DNA of 64,000 nucleotides, taken from the NCBI RefSeq assembly GCF_017753665.1, contig NZ_CP072524.1:1550001-1614000 (forward strand). The letters are read 5' to 3'. This stretch comes from Neisseria sicca. GTDB taxonomy: Bacteria; Pseudomonadota; Gammaproteobacteria; Burkholderiales; Neisseriaceae. Below the pieces are notes generated by a model. That model was not told where the DNA came from, searched no databases, and worked only from the letters and a program-made list of their open reading frames with translations. The stretch's first letter is position 1. Each line of letters begins with the position of its first letter. Both the position numbers and the translations under genes were made by a program. This document shows, in pieces, positions 1-8,882 of this stretch.

Positions 1-1608
1 TTTTTCATTTTGGAAATCACCCATTAAGGTCAGCGTCAGCTTATCGTGCAATTTCATACGGTTGGAAAAATTGAAACCGTTGCGGGTATTGTTGGCATAG
101 TAGGCATTGCCCTCTATGGTATTGAAGCGTCCGTTTGTATTCGGAAGCTGTTCGACGACATCCGGTTTTTTTGTGTAACCTGCTTCTTCAATTATTCTCT
201 TGGTTTCTTCGTCATAGGTATGCCATCGATTCATAGTAGTTTTCCATGAAGACAGATTATCTACCCTGTCTTGATACACGGCATCGCCGGGCGAACCGCC
301 TGCTGTATTGGTTTTGGATTTGGTACGGGTCGTCCACAATGATGCGTTCAAATCTATCCAGCGGCTGCCCTCGGGCTTCCACGCATAATCGATATTGTAG
401 GAACGCTGCTTGACCCATGCCCTCGGCCATTCTGCAATCTTATTCAAGTTTTCCGGCGTGGCATAAATCGGACCGATAACGCGGGAAGGCATGATTTCGC
501 CAAAAATCGCATCAGTATGGCGTAGGCCGAATTTAAGAGTCTGATGGTTCGGCAGACGGAAGGTGGTTTTACCTACCCATGATTTGGTTTCGAGCGAAGT
601 ATTGGTTACCTCTCCGCCCGGATGATAAAAAAGTCCGATCTTGGCAATGTCAGGTGAACCTAACATATTTTCACTACCGTAAAATTTTTCGCCTCTTGCA
701 GCGGCATCTGCAATCCGCCTGTTTAATTCATTTACCGTTTCCATTGTCCAAGGACCGATATAGCCGTAGCGCTCCGCCCCTTTTTTACCGGAAAAATAAT
801 TGCCTTTACTGCGGTAGGCATAGGCAAGCATGGCATCGAAATTGTCCTGCTTGGTGGCGGCGGCAATGCGGTAGGCTTTATCCTTCCCAAATTTATTGCG
901 TCCGTTGAAACGCTGGTCGATTCGGTCGGTATCGTCCAACATCGCCCGCCAAATACCGCCAAGTGCGACAGCAGGCGCATCCAATGTCCGATAATCGACC
1001 GATTTTTCATAGACATTGGCACGTTGTTTAATGGAATTATTGGAAGCCTCCGCCTTCACTTCAAATCCGTATTTCTGCCCTTCGGGGACAATATCGTCGG
1101 CATCGATGGTCTTCAAGGCGACGGAGCCGCCTATGCCGCTTTTCATATCACGGCTGAACGAGGGGCCTTTTTCGATGGAAACGCTGCTGATGATGTTGGG
1201 GTCGACGTAGTTGCGGTTATTTGCGCCTGCGTAGCCGCGCCAGACGGTAATCGCCTGCTCCGTGCCGTCGATGGTAACGGGAATCCGTCCCTGTCCCTGT
1301 ACGCCACGTATATTGGGATCCAGCGCGCCGCTGTTGCGCGCGTCGCCACTGTACACGCCGGACATGCCGCTCAAAAGATCGGATACGGTGTTGCCTTTGA
1401 AGGTTTCGACTTCGTTTTTGCTCTTGTAAAGATTGACGACTTCACGGGTATAAACCCGGTTTTTACCGATTTCGTCTTTATTGCGTGTGCCTTTGACGGT
1501 AACGGTATCGAGAATGACGGTCGGCGTATTATCGGCAGCATAAATGATGGGAGAGAAACCGATGGCGGCGATGCAGGCGGCAAGAGTGTTGACTTTGACT
1601 GGCTTCAT
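1..1608 (-). CDS. TonB-dependent outer-membrane receptor, partial
   Basis: The 5' part (536 codons) of a TonB-dependent receptor; the stop codon lies beyond the left edge. The protein starts MKPVKVNTLAACIAAIGF and has a signal peptide ending near IYA/ADN. A TonB-box-like DTVTVKG lies near residue 35. The plug domain shows IRGVQGQGRIPVTIDGTEQ and a later EKGPSFSRDMKSGIGGSVAL stretch. It then enters the beta-barrel, most of which is missing. AAGGA sits upstream of the ATG. It resembles the Neisseria Tdf group more than HmbR, HpuB or FetA, and I cannot assign a ligand. These receptors take up iron complexes, heme or other metals across the outer membrane using TonB-ExbBD energy. A Fur-like AT-rich stretch lies about 100 bp upstream. 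Confidence 0.85.
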   Translation of the reverse strand, partial: MKPVKVNTLAACIAAIGFSPIIYAADNTPTVILDTVTVKGTRNKDEIGKNRVYTREVVNLYKSKNEVETFKGNTVSDLLSGMSGVYSGDARNSGALDPNIRGVQGQGRIPVTIDGTEQAITVWRGYAGANNRNYVDPNIISSVSIEKGPSFSRDMKSGIGGSVALKTIDADDIVPEGQKYGFEVKAEASNNSIKQRANVYEKSVDYRTLDAPAVALGGIWRAMLDDTDRIDQRFNGRNKFGKDKAYRIAAATKQDNFDAMLAYAYRSKGNYFSGKKGAERYGYIGPWTMETVNELNRRIADAAARGEKFYGSENMLGSPDIAKIGLFYHPGGEVTNTSLETKSWVGKTTFRLPNHQTLKFGLRHTDAIFGEIMPSRVIGPIYATPENLNKIAEWPRAWVKQRSYNIDYAWKPEGSRWIDLNASLWTTRTKSKTNTAGGSPGDAVYQDRVDNLSSWKTTMNRWHTYDEETKRIIEEAGYTKKPDVVEQLPNTNGRFNTIEGNAYYANNTRNGFNFSNRMKLHDKLTLTLMGDFQNEK

Positions 1609-2055
1609 AACGGATTCCTTGTGTGGCGGAATGTCAGACAGCGTCGTCTGAAAATGTTCGGACGACCTCGGAAAGGTTTTGCCGCAAATAGATTGAATGA
1701 TATTTAATGATTTTGATTATTATTTATATAGTTTTTGATAATTTTAACCGAATCTCGATAATATGCAAACATTTACTTGCTTCTTCGGTATCCTGTTCAG
1801 AAATATTCGAATTGTTTAACATTTTGTTTTCAAATGAAATCAAATTATTTTCCTCAAAATAAAGCTTTATAAATATCGGGCAGTCTAAAGGTCGTCTGAA
1901 AATCCGATGCCGTCCAATCAAGGCAAAGCGATTTTCAGACGACCTTTCCAAACGGATTCGCAATAATTCGTCCCTATTCCATCCTTTCTTATCCTCATTC
2001 CTCCGTTATTGATACAATACGAAACAGCCTGATAACAATTTCAAATATATCTGAT
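1609..2055. other. Divergent intergenic region with inverted DUS pair
   Basis: No convincing gene. It separates the receptor gene (leftward) from the SafE-like gene (rightward) and must hold both promoters. It contains DUS copies near 1650 and an inverted DUS pair at 1888-1947 with a loop of about 30 bases. A 79-codon reading frame here is mostly translated DUS and is not credible. Confidence 0.6.
1705..1728 (-). promoter_or_regulatory. possible Fur box upstream of TonB receptor
   Basis: An AT-rich run with repeated GAT(T/A)AT-like hexamers lies about 100 bp upstream of the receptor start. This fits the degenerate Neisseria Fur site and the expected iron regulation of such receptors. The match is by eye and weak. 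Confidence 0.3.
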
Positions 2056-2736
2056 ATGGACGAAAACCTTACCTTCCTCACTCTGTTTCTGCTCGGTTTT
2101 TTCGGCGGCGGCCACTGCGTCGGAATGTGCGGCGGGTTAAGCAGCGCATTTGCCTTGCAGCTTCCACCCAACCTAAACCGTTTCGGATTGATTGTTCTGT
2201 TGAACTTGGGACGTGTAAGCAGCTATGTCCTCATCGGCTTCCTAGTCGGTCTGATCGGGCAGGCAGGGATTTCTTTGGATGACACCCGCGTGTTGCAGCA
2301 GGGGCTGTATATCGCGGCAAACATCCTGCTGTTGCTTTTAGGGCTTTATCTGGCGGGGATTTCGACGGCGGCAACGCGTATCGAGCGCATCGGCAAACCG
2401 ATATGGAAGCGGCTGAATCCGTTTTTAAACAAGCTTTTGCCTATCCGTTCCGTCCCAGCCTGTTTCGGCGTAGGGGTGCTCTGGGGCTGGCTGCCGTGCG
2501 GTCTGGTTTACAGCGCGTCGCTTTACGCCTTGGGCAGCGGCAGCGCGGTTCACGGCGCTTTATATATGTTGGCTTTTGCACTCGGCACGCTGCCTAATCT
2601 TTTGGCGATGGGTATCTTTGCGGCGCAGTTGAAAACGCTTTTGCAAAAACGCAGCATCCGCCTGTTGGCAGGGTTGACGGTGGCGGCTTGGGCCTTGTGG
2701 CGGCTTTGGGTTTCGGTTTCAGGCTGGACGGCATAA
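2056..2736 (+). CDS. SafE/UreH-like (DsbD_2 family) membrane protein
   Basis: A 226-residue integral membrane protein of the sulfite-exporter/UreH-like family related to the DsbD transmembrane domain. The first helix carries the typical GGGHCVGMCGG motif (residues about 17-27). A second conserved WGWLPCGLVY motif follows at about 150. There are about six hydrophobic segments. Relatives are linked to copper handling, cytochrome oxidase maturation or thiol-redox transfer across the inner membrane; the two conserved cysteine motifs fit this but do not prove it. It stands alone, with a DUS directly after the stop. The substrate is unknown. Confidence 0.75.
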   Translation: MDENLTFLTLFLLGFFGGGHCVGMCGGLSSAFALQLPPNLNRFGLIVLLNLGRVSSYVLIGFLVGLIGQAGISLDDTRVLQQGLYIAANILLLLLGLYLAGISTAATRIERIGKPIWKRLNPFLNKLLPIRSVPACFGVGVLWGWLPCGLVYSASLYALGSGSAVHGALYMLAFALGTLPNLLAMGIFAAQLKTLLQKRSIRLLAGLTVAAWALWRLWVSVSGWTA

Positions 2737-3006
2737 AGGTCGTCTGAAAACCTGTACACAGCCATACCACAGAATCATGTGAACAGCCTGTGAACAACTC
2801 TCCTTCCCTTTTGATTTTCCAAAATAAAAATATTATGATTAAAAAATAGGCAATACAAAATATTGCCCACAACCCGCATTCGGATTGATGTGTGCATTCT
2901 GTGGAAAACTTGGATAATATTTTGAAACCTATTGAATATTTTCAGCTGATTAAAAAGTAATCAATCTATTCGCAATCCTCTAAAGACAAAAAAGACAGGA
3001 ATAGAA

Positions 3007-4332
3007 ATGCACACCCTTTCAGAACAAGTCCGCTTAAATGAAGCGCGCAAAAAGTTGGCAAAAAGCAGACGTTGGGCGACGGGCTTGCTGCTTCTTGCGT
3101 GCGGGCTGTTTGCAGTCTCCGCCGTTTATGTGCGCCAATATCCTTGGTTGGGATTTGTCAAAGCGTTTGCCGAAGCCGCGATGGTGGGTGCGCTGGCGGA
3201 CTGGTTTGCCGTCACCGCGCTTTTCAGACGACCTCTCGGACTGCCGATTCCCCATACCGCAATTTTGCCGCGCAATCAGGCGCGTATCGGCGATGAACTG
3301 GGACGGTTTATCGAACATAATTTTTTGCAGGGCAAACCCATCGCCATGCGCATTTATCAAGCGCAGCCCAGCGATAAATTATTGAAATGGTTGGACGGCG
3401 AAGACGTGAAATCGCATTGGCTGCCGTGGCTTTCCAAACAGATTCCGACGCTGCTTGCCATCGCCAAACCGGAACAGACAGCGCGTTTCACAACGATGCT
3501 GCTGGAAGAGCGTTACAGCGGCGAACAAATCGGCAACACGCTTGCCGACGGTTTGCGGCTGTTGAAAGCGCAAGGGATGCACGAAAAAGCGTTTGAAAGC
3601 CTGCTCCGTCAGATTCGGCGTTGGCTGAAAACACCGGAAACCCGCGAAATGTTGGAGCAGAACCTGCGAGAGTGGGCGGCGAAAATCGAAGGCGGCAATC
3701 CCGGAACGTGGGACAGGCTCAAAGCGGCGGTGAAATCGACCTTGGTGGAAAAAGTCGATGATTGGGCGGCAGAAAAAGCGTTGGCATGGATAGACGGCTA
3801 TTTGGCAACTGCGGACAAGCAGGACAACGCGCTGCGCCGACAATTCTTGGTGCAATACGACGAACTGACCGAACGCCTGACCACATCGCGCCTGTGGCAC
3901 CGCCGCCTGGACAAATTCAAAAAACAGCTCGCGCAATCGCCCGCCCTGCAACGTCAAATCATGACCTTATGGTGCGGCATTTTAGACTGGGCGCGGGAAG
4001 ATGTGGAAAAACAAGACTCTTTGTGCCAAGCGCAACTGGAAAAGCTGCTGAATCATATGCGTTCGCAAGCTCAGGCATACCCGCAATTTATGCGGCGGGC
4101 GGATATACGGATTTCGCTTTTGGTTCGGGATTTTGTGATGCGTTATAAAGATAAAGCCGCTTTATTTGTCGCGGACAAAGTCAAAGGCTGGGACAGCCGC
4201 CTGATGGTGGAAAAACTGGAATTGAGCGTGGGCAAGGATTTGCAATATATCCGCATCAACGGAACGCTCGTCGGCGGACTGGTCGGACTGGTGATTTATA
4301 CGGTATCGCTATGGCTGGCGGGATATAGTTAA
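3007..4332 (+). CDS. DUF445 family membrane protein (YjiN-like)
   Basis: 441 residues, close to the usual length of the DUF445/YjiN family. It has an N-terminal membrane segment (about residues 24-43), then an AMVGALADWFAVTALFRRPLG motif typical of the family. A long charged helical region follows, and there is a C-terminal membrane anchor (GGLVGLVIYTVSLWLAGYS). The start has AGGA upstream. The function of the family is not established. The final TAT AGT TAA codons are formed by the left end of the inserted IS630-like element, so the original C-terminus may have been different. Confidence 0.8.
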   Translation: MHTLSEQVRLNEARKKLAKSRRWATGLLLLACGLFAVSAVYVRQYPWLGFVKAFAEAAMVGALADWFAVTALFRRPLGLPIPHTAILPRNQARIGDELGRFIEHNFLQGKPIAMRIYQAQPSDKLLKWLDGEDVKSHWLPWLSKQIPTLLAIAKPEQTARFTTMLLEERYSGEQIGNTLADGLRLLKAQGMHEKAFESLLRQIRRWLKTPETREMLEQNLREWAAKIEGGNPGTWDRLKAAVKSTLVEKVDDWAAEKALAWIDGYLATADKQDNALRRQFLVQYDELTERLTTSRLWHRRLDKFKKQLAQSPALQRQIMTLWCGILDWAREDVEKQDSLCQAQLEKLLNHMRSQAQAYPQFMRRADIRISLLVRDFVMRYKDKAALFVADKVKGWDSRLMVEKLELSVGKDLQYIRINGTLVGGLVGLVIYTVSLWLAGYS

Positions 4333-4391
4333 CCAAAACAAAAAGTATATAATTCTCTCCCTTAACTCCACACCTTACCCGTTCCCGTTTT

Positions 4392-4742
4392 ATGGCCTAC
4401 TCTATCGATTTCCGTCAAAAAGCATTAGACCACTACGAACAGCACGGCAACATCAGCCAAACCGCACGCACCTTCCGCATTACCAACCGAACCCTTTACC
4501 AATGGATTGCCCTTAAAAAGGAAACAGGTTCGCTGCAACACCGCACCAAAGGCGGCAATTCGGAACGTATCGACAAAGAAGAACTGCGACGCTATGTGGC
4601 AGAACATCCCGATGCCTATCAATACGAAATAGCACAGCACTTGGGCTGCACCGCATCCAATGTCGGCTACCTGCTCAAAACACTCAAGATCACGCGTAAA
4701 AAAAGACAACCGTCTACAAAGAACAAGACCTCCAAAAAGTAA
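4392..4742 (+). CDS. IS630-type transposase, first frame (helix-turn-helix)
   Basis: 116 residues with two helix-turn-helix stretches: NISQTARTFRITNRTLYQWI (about 18-37) and an EIAQHLGCTASNVGYLLKTL segment (about 78-97). This is the DNA-binding half of an IS630-family transposase. The frame ends shortly after a run of seven A residues at about 4697-4703. A minus-one shift there continues directly into the catalytic frame. The two frames therefore most likely give one fused transposase by programmed frameshifting. Confidence 0.8.
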   Translation: MAYSIDFRQKALDHYEQHGNISQTARTFRITNRTLYQWIALKKETGSLQHRTKGGNSERIDKEELRRYVAEHPDAYQYEIAQHLGCTASNVGYLLKTLKITRKKRQPSTKNKTSKK

Positions 4743-4777
4743 CCGCCTACCAAAAACAGCTGGAACAATATTCAGAA

Positions 4778-5239
4778 ATGCCAAAGGTTTACTTGGACGA
4801 AACGGGTTTTGATACTTTCTATTACCGCCCGTATGCCTATGCCTTGAGGGGACAGATTGTCAAAGCGCGGATTTCCGGCAAGCGCTATGAAAGAATGTCA
4901 TTGGTTGCCGCCCGTGGGGATAGAGAGTTGGTCGCACCGATGATTTACAAAGGCACGATGGACAGCAGCTTGTTTGAAGCGTGGTTTGGGCAGTTTCTGT
5001 TGAAGGAACTTAAAGAGCCTTCGGTCATTATTATGGATAACGCCCGTTTTCACAGGATGGCGGTACTGCGTGAAATGGCGCAGAGGGCAGGACATATCAT
5101 TCTGCCGCTGCCGCCATATTCGCCTGAGTTGAACCCGATAGAAAAGGTGTGGGCGAATATCAAACGGCACCTGAGAAAAGTGATGTCCGGCTGTTTGTCT
5201 TTTGAGCAGGCTTTGTTGGGTATTTTTTGTTTTGTTTGA
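4778..5239 (+). CDS. IS630-type transposase, catalytic DDE frame
   Basis: 153 residues from the first ATG, but the open frame extends upstream to the A7 run at about 4697, so an independent start is doubtful. It shows the DDE catalytic triad of the family: the Asp in VYLDETGF, the Asp in IIMDNARFH, and the Glu in the PPYSPELNPIEKVWANIK block. The end (GIFCFV, stop at 5237-5239) is formed by the right terminal inverted repeat. Length and motifs indicate a complete catalytic domain. Confidence 0.8.
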   Translation: MPKVYLDETGFDTFYYRPYAYALRGQIVKARISGKRYERMSLVAARGDRELVAPMIYKGTMDSSLFEAWFGQFLLKELKEPSVIIMDNARFHRMAVLREMAQRAGHIILPLPPYSPELNPIEKVWANIKRHLRKVMSGCLSFEQALLGIFCFV

Positions 5240-5254
5240 CTATAGTATGAAAAA

Positions 5255-5303
5255 AAGTCGTCTGAAAACAAGATTTCAATGAAATTTGCTTTTCAGACGA
5301 CTT
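5255..5303. terminator. inverted DUS-like hairpin
   Basis: Inverted copies of AAGTCGTCTGAAAA with a loop of about 20 bases lie between the IS element (rightward) and the dehydrogenase gene (leftward). This is a likely bidirectional terminator. Both arms carry A instead of the usual second G of the DUS. Confidence 0.6.
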
Positions 5304-5322
5304 GTTGCTTCTAGTAGCAAAC

Positions 5323-6759
5323 TTAATCCGCCACATCGATACACAAATATTTCAATTCCAAATATTCGTCCGCACCGTATTTGCTGCCTTCGCGTCCCAG
5401 CCCACTGCGTTTTACGCCACCGAACGGTGCCGCTTCATTGCTGATTAAGCCCGTATTGATGCCGACCATGCCGTATTCCAAGGCTTCGCCGACGCGCCAC
5501 TGGCGGGCGGTGTCGGAGGTAAAGAGGTAAGCCGCCAAACCGTATTCCGTATCGTTGGCGGCCGCGATGACTTCGGCTTCGGTTTCAAAGCGGAACACGG
5601 GACACAACGGCCCGAAGGTTTCTTCGCGCGCCACCGCCATTTGCTCCGTTACGCCGCTTAAAACGGTCGGTTGGAAAAACGTTCCGCCCAACGCGCTGCG
5701 TTTGCCGCCGGTCAGGCAGACCGCGCCTTTGGAGAGCGCGTCGGCGATGTGCTGCTCGACTTTTTCCACCGCTTTTTCCTCAATCAGCGGCCCTTGGTTG
5801 ACGCCTTCATCCAAGCCGTTGCCCAATTTGAGCGCGGCTACTTTTTCACTTAATTTGCGGCAAAATTCTTCGTAAATTCCTGATTGAGTGTAAACGCGGT
5901 TGGTGCAGACGCAGGTCTGACCGCTGTTGCGAAACTTGCTGGCCAGCGCGCCTTCGACGGCTTTGTCCAAATCGGCATCGTCAAACACGATAAACGGCGC
6001 GTTGCCACCCAGCTCCAAACTCAGTTTTTTAATGTCCGCCGCGCTGTCGGCAAAAATTTTCGCGCCGACTTCGGTCGAACCGGTGAAGCTGATTTTGCGC
6101 ACAGTCGGGTTCGTGGCAAATTCATGGCTGATTTCCGAAGCGCGACCGCTGACGACGGGAAGCAAGTCCTGCGGCACACCAGCTTCGTAAGCCAGCAAGG
6201 CCAGCGCATACGCGCTCAGAGGCGTGAGCGACGCAGGTTTGACTATCATCGCGCAGCCCACCGCCAAAGCAGGTGCAGCCTTGCGCGCAATCATCGCAGA
6301 TGGGAAGTTCCACGGCGTAATCGCGGCGGTAACGCCGATTGGCTGTTTCAACACGACCAGTTTTTGCGACGCTTTCACGCTTGTCAGCACATCGCCGTCA
6401 ATCCGCCGCGCCTCTTCGGCAAACCAGCGCACAAACGAAGCCGCATAATCCATCTCGCCACGCGCCTCGGTCAGGCTTTTGCCCTGTTCCATCGTCATGA
6501 TGCGTGCCAGTTCTTCTTTGTTTTCCTTAATTAAGAAATACCAACGCCACAACACATCGGCGCGCTCTAACGCAGTTTTTGCCGTCCATAATTTTTGTGC
6601 GGCTTCCGCCTTTTGAATCAGCAGCTTGAGTTCGTCTGAACGAGTCGTGCGGACAAACGCCAAAGTCTCGCCCGTCGCCGGATTATCGACTTTGATACTG
6701 TCTGGAATCGGGGAAAAAGAAATATCAGGATGGTTTAACAATGATACAAAAGAGTTCAT
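5323..6759 (-). CDS. gabD: succinate-semialdehyde dehydrogenase (NAD(P)+)
   Basis: An aldehyde dehydrogenase superfamily enzyme of 478 residues when started at MNSFVSLLNHPD. A longer frame reaches 6870, but its extra 37 residues look unrelated to the family, and GAGGGCAGG precedes the chosen ATG. It shows the cofactor-site ITPWNFPSAMIARK region, the catalytic Glu in LELGGNAPF and the nucleophilic Cys in GQTCVCTNR. The C-terminal NTGLISNEAAPFGGVKRSGLGREG segment is typical of GabD. It oxidises succinate semialdehyde to succinate, feeding the TCA cycle. No gabT or gabP lies nearby; it is monocistronic. Confidence 0.85.
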   Translation of the reverse strand: MNSFVSLLNHPDISFSPIPDSIKVDNPATGETLAFVRTTRSDELKLLIQKAEAAQKLWTAKTALERADVLWRWYFLIKENKEELARIMTMEQGKSLTEARGEMDYAASFVRWFAEEARRIDGDVLTSVKASQKLVVLKQPIGVTAAITPWNFPSAMIARKAAPALAVGCAMIVKPASLTPLSAYALALLAYEAGVPQDLLPVVSGRASEISHEFATNPTVRKISFTGSTEVGAKIFADSAADIKKLSLELGGNAPFIVFDDADLDKAVEGALASKFRNSGQTCVCTNRVYTQSGIYEEFCRKLSEKVAALKLGNGLDEGVNQGPLIEEKAVEKVEQHIADALSKGAVCLTGGKRSALGGTFFQPTVLSGVTEQMAVAREETFGPLCPVFRFETEAEVIAAANDTEYGLAAYLFTSDTARQWRVGEALEYGMVGINTGLISNEAAPFGGVKRSGLGREGSKYGADEYLELKYLCIDVAD

Positions 6760-7060
6760 GCCTGCCCTCGTATGTATAGATGATAGATGGAGGTCATTAT
6801 TCTCTTGATAGGGGAAAAGCGCAAACTGCTGAAACATTACATCGCCGATTTTTCGACCTTGCCATTTCATATTGAGCGAAATAGCAAAACCCGCAACTAT
6901 ATAAGGGTAAAATATTTAGATGTCCTTTCAAAAGTAAATTTACTTTTCCGTTTGATGCTTTTATTAAAGATTTGTCTAAACCAAAGACAAAGTATGTTAT
7001 CTCTGCTATTGTGTTAACGTTTAGCACCACTTTTATCAATAATTCATATGGAGTAAACCG
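6760..7060. other. AT-rich divergent promoter region
   Basis: No credible gene. It separates the leftward dehydrogenase gene from the rightward lipoprotein gene. It is strongly AT-rich and, unusually for this window, has no complete DUS. Promoters of both genes must lie here; I could not assign exact boxes. Confidence 0.5.
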
Positions 7061-7618
7061 ATGAATAAAAATACCAAGTTACTGATTTCTGCCGTTATTG
7101 CCGCTGCCGCGCTGTCCGCATGTTCCAGCTCTTCCAAAGGAAAACCTGCTGCGCAACCTGCTCCTGCTCCGCAACAAGCAGCGCAACAAAACCAACCTTT
7201 CACTCCTCAAACCATGAAAGTGGACGCTATCGACAGCACCAAAGAGGTACACTACCGCTGCGGTCAAAACGGTCAAGACCCATTGAGCGTTATGTACGGC
7301 TTCAAAGGCAACGAACCTGTTGCAGCACAAGTGAAATACAAAAACGAACTGACCCCCAACCTGTTCCGCGTCGTCGGCTCCAGCGACGATATTAATGCCT
7401 TCTGGGGTGAAAACGTCGCATGGGTGGCAGGTCGTGCCAATTTGGGCAATATCGACAAAGTGGACGGCAATATGCTGACCGTACGCGGGAAAACAACCGT
7501 TAACGGCAAAGAAGAAGTCGTGGATCAAATCGTTGCGAAATACTGCTCCGCTGCCAACGCCCCTGCCAAAGCAGGCAAACCGGCTCCTAAAAAATCTGCC
7601 GGAAAAGCAAAACGTTAA
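7061..7618 (+). CDS. exported lipoprotein, possible adhesin-complex/MliC-like
   Basis: 185 residues. The signal peptide ends in LSAC at Cys21 (lipobox). A Pro/Ala/Gln-rich linker follows (about 25-50), then a small domain with two cysteines (HYRCGQNG and VAKYCS), and a basic tail rich in Lys, Pro and Ala. The domain layout (a CQ/CG start, VxYGF, a W-containing middle, a terminal Cys) resembles the Neisseria adhesin complex protein and MliC-type lysozyme inhibitors. I infer a distant relation only. The start has GGAG upstream. It is monocistronic, with a perfect DUS hairpin terminator after the gene. Confidence 0.7.
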   Translation: MNKNTKLLISAVIAAAALSACSSSSKGKPAAQPAPAPQQAAQQNQPFTPQTMKVDAIDSTKEVHYRCGQNGQDPLSVMYGFKGNEPVAAQVKYKNELTPNLFRVVGSSDDINAFWGENVAWVAGRANLGNIDKVDGNMLTVRGKTTVNGKEEVVDQIVAKYCSAANAPAKAGKPAPKKSAGKAKR

Positions 7619-7648
7619 TTTCTAACTCTAACCGTAGAAGTTAATCTG

Positions 7649-7680
7649 AGGTCGTCTGAAAATTTTCAGACGACCTTTTT
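7649..7680 (+). terminator. perfect DUS palindrome terminator
   Basis: Two DUS copies abut head to head with no spacer, giving a 28-base perfect palindrome followed by T residues. It lies 30 bp after the lipoprotein stop. Confidence 0.8.
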
Positions 7681-7878
7681 GCATTTTGTGTAATTCATTA
7701 CCAAGAGCAGCATAGAAGTGTCCGTCTTATACAGTCGATTACTTTCAAAGAATCCTTCTCTTTAATCCAATCTTTCCCTTCCTCTATCTGAAACAAGAAA
7801 AGTGTGTTCCTTTCCATACAGTCAAAACAATACTGCCATATTTGCATCACAACTATCAAATCAACTGCCCAAAATAAA

Positions 7879-7920
7879 GAGGTCGTCTGAAAACCTGTTG
7901 CCAAGTTTTCAGACGACCTC
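7879..7920 (-). terminator. inverted DUS terminator of yajC-secD-secF
   Basis: Paired GAGGTCGTCTGAAAAC / GTTTTCAGACGACCTC arms with a short loop, 24 bp after the secF stop on the leftward strand. Confidence 0.7.
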
Positions 7921-7943
7921 TTCAAATCGCGATCATGAAAAAA

Positions 7944-8879
7944 TCAGACCACGACTTCTTCTTTCTTCTTCACTTCCTTCGCGATATTGTCGCGGCTCAG
8001 ACCGAACATCAGCAAGAGCGGGCTGGCTACCAATACCGAAGAGTAAATACCGAACACAATGCCGATGGTCAATGCCATTGAGAAACCGTGCAACGCCGCG
8101 CCGCCGAACACCAGCATGGAAACGACCATTGCTTCGGTCGAGCCGTGGGTGATGATGGTACGGCTCATGGTGGCGGTAATCGCATTGTCGATGACTTGCG
8201 GAACGGTGTGTCCGCGCATACTCGGCTTGCGGAAGTTCTCGCGAATACGGTCGAAGACGACGACGGATTCGTTCACGGAATAACCCAATACGGCAAGGAT
8301 ACCCGCTAACACGGTCAGTGAGAACTCCCATTGGAAGAAGGCGAAGCAGCCTAAAATAATCACGATGTCGTGCATATTCGCGATGATGGCGGATACGGCG
8401 AAACGCCATTCAAAGCGCATCGACAGGTAAACGATGATACCCGCCACGACGAAACCCAGTGCCATCAGACCGTTGGTTACCAATTCTTCGCCCACCTGCG
8501 GACCGATGAATTCGACTTGGCGCAGGGTAACGTCAGGCTGCTCTTTTTTCAGCAAGTCCATAACCTGATTGGAAAGCTGCGCTGAAGTTACACCTTCTTT
8601 GTTGGGCAGACGAATCATGATGTGTTTGTTCGTACCCAACGCCTGAACTTGAACATCGCCCATTTTCAGGGTATCGAGTTTTTCACGGGTTTTATTGACG
8701 TCCACGCCCTGCTGATATTGCACTTCCATCACAGTACCGCCGGTAAATTCGACGGAGAAGTTCAAACCTTTGGTAACGAGGAAGAATACGGCGGCAATAA
8801 AGGTTACCAACGAAATAAAGGTCGTCAGTTTGCCGTAGCTCATAAATGGGATGTCGCGTTTGATTTTAAAGAGTTCCAT
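7944..8879 (-). CDS. secF: protein translocase subunit SecF
   Basis: 311 residues, the normal SecF length. It has an N-terminal membrane helix (TFISLVTFIAAVFFLV), a periplasmic P1-like region with FTGGTVMEVQYQQG, and then five clustered helices. These include the family-typical VGEELVTNGLMALGFVV and GYSVNESVVVFDRIRENFR motifs. With SecD it forms the proton-driven accessory complex that pulls exported proteins through SecYEG. It starts 3 bp after the secD stop with GGAG upstream, so the two are cotranscribed. It ends with a charged KEVKKKEE tail. Confidence 0.95.
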   Translation of the reverse strand: MELFKIKRDIPFMSYGKLTTFISLVTFIAAVFFLVTKGLNFSVEFTGGTVMEVQYQQGVDVNKTREKLDTLKMGDVQVQALGTNKHIMIRLPNKEGVTSAQLSNQVMDLLKKEQPDVTLRQVEFIGPQVGEELVTNGLMALGFVVAGIIVYLSMRFEWRFAVSAIIANMHDIVIILGCFAFFQWEFSLTVLAGILAVLGYSVNESVVVFDRIRENFRKPSMRGHTVPQVIDNAITATMSRTIITHGSTEAMVVSMLVFGGAALHGFSMALTIGIVFGIYSSVLVASPLLLMFGLSRDNIAKEVKKKEEVVV

Positions 8880-8882
8880 GTC

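Larger units (their letters stand above)
4324..5244 (+). mobile_element. IS630-family insertion sequence
   Basis: About 921 bp including a TA at each end. The terminal inverted repeats are 24 bp (4325-4348 and 5220-5243) with 20 of 24 positions matching. Both ends read TATAGT(T/C)AA, consistent with insertion at a TA dinucleotide as known for IS630/Tc1-mariner elements. It carries two overlapping reading frames for a DDE transposase. The left end lies inside the last codons of the DUF445 gene and the transposase stop codon lies inside the right repeat. The ends and both frames look intact, so it may be recent or active. Confidence 0.85.
7619..7943. other. intergenic region between lipoprotein gene and secF
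   Basis: No gene supported. It contains the lipoprotein terminator (7649-7680) and the secF-side terminator (7879-7920). The AT-rich remainder has no feature I recognise. Confidence 0.5.

Noticed and set aside
1724..1963. 79-codon gene
   Set aside because: Composed largely of translated DUS (RSSEN, FRRPL) with no ribosome site.
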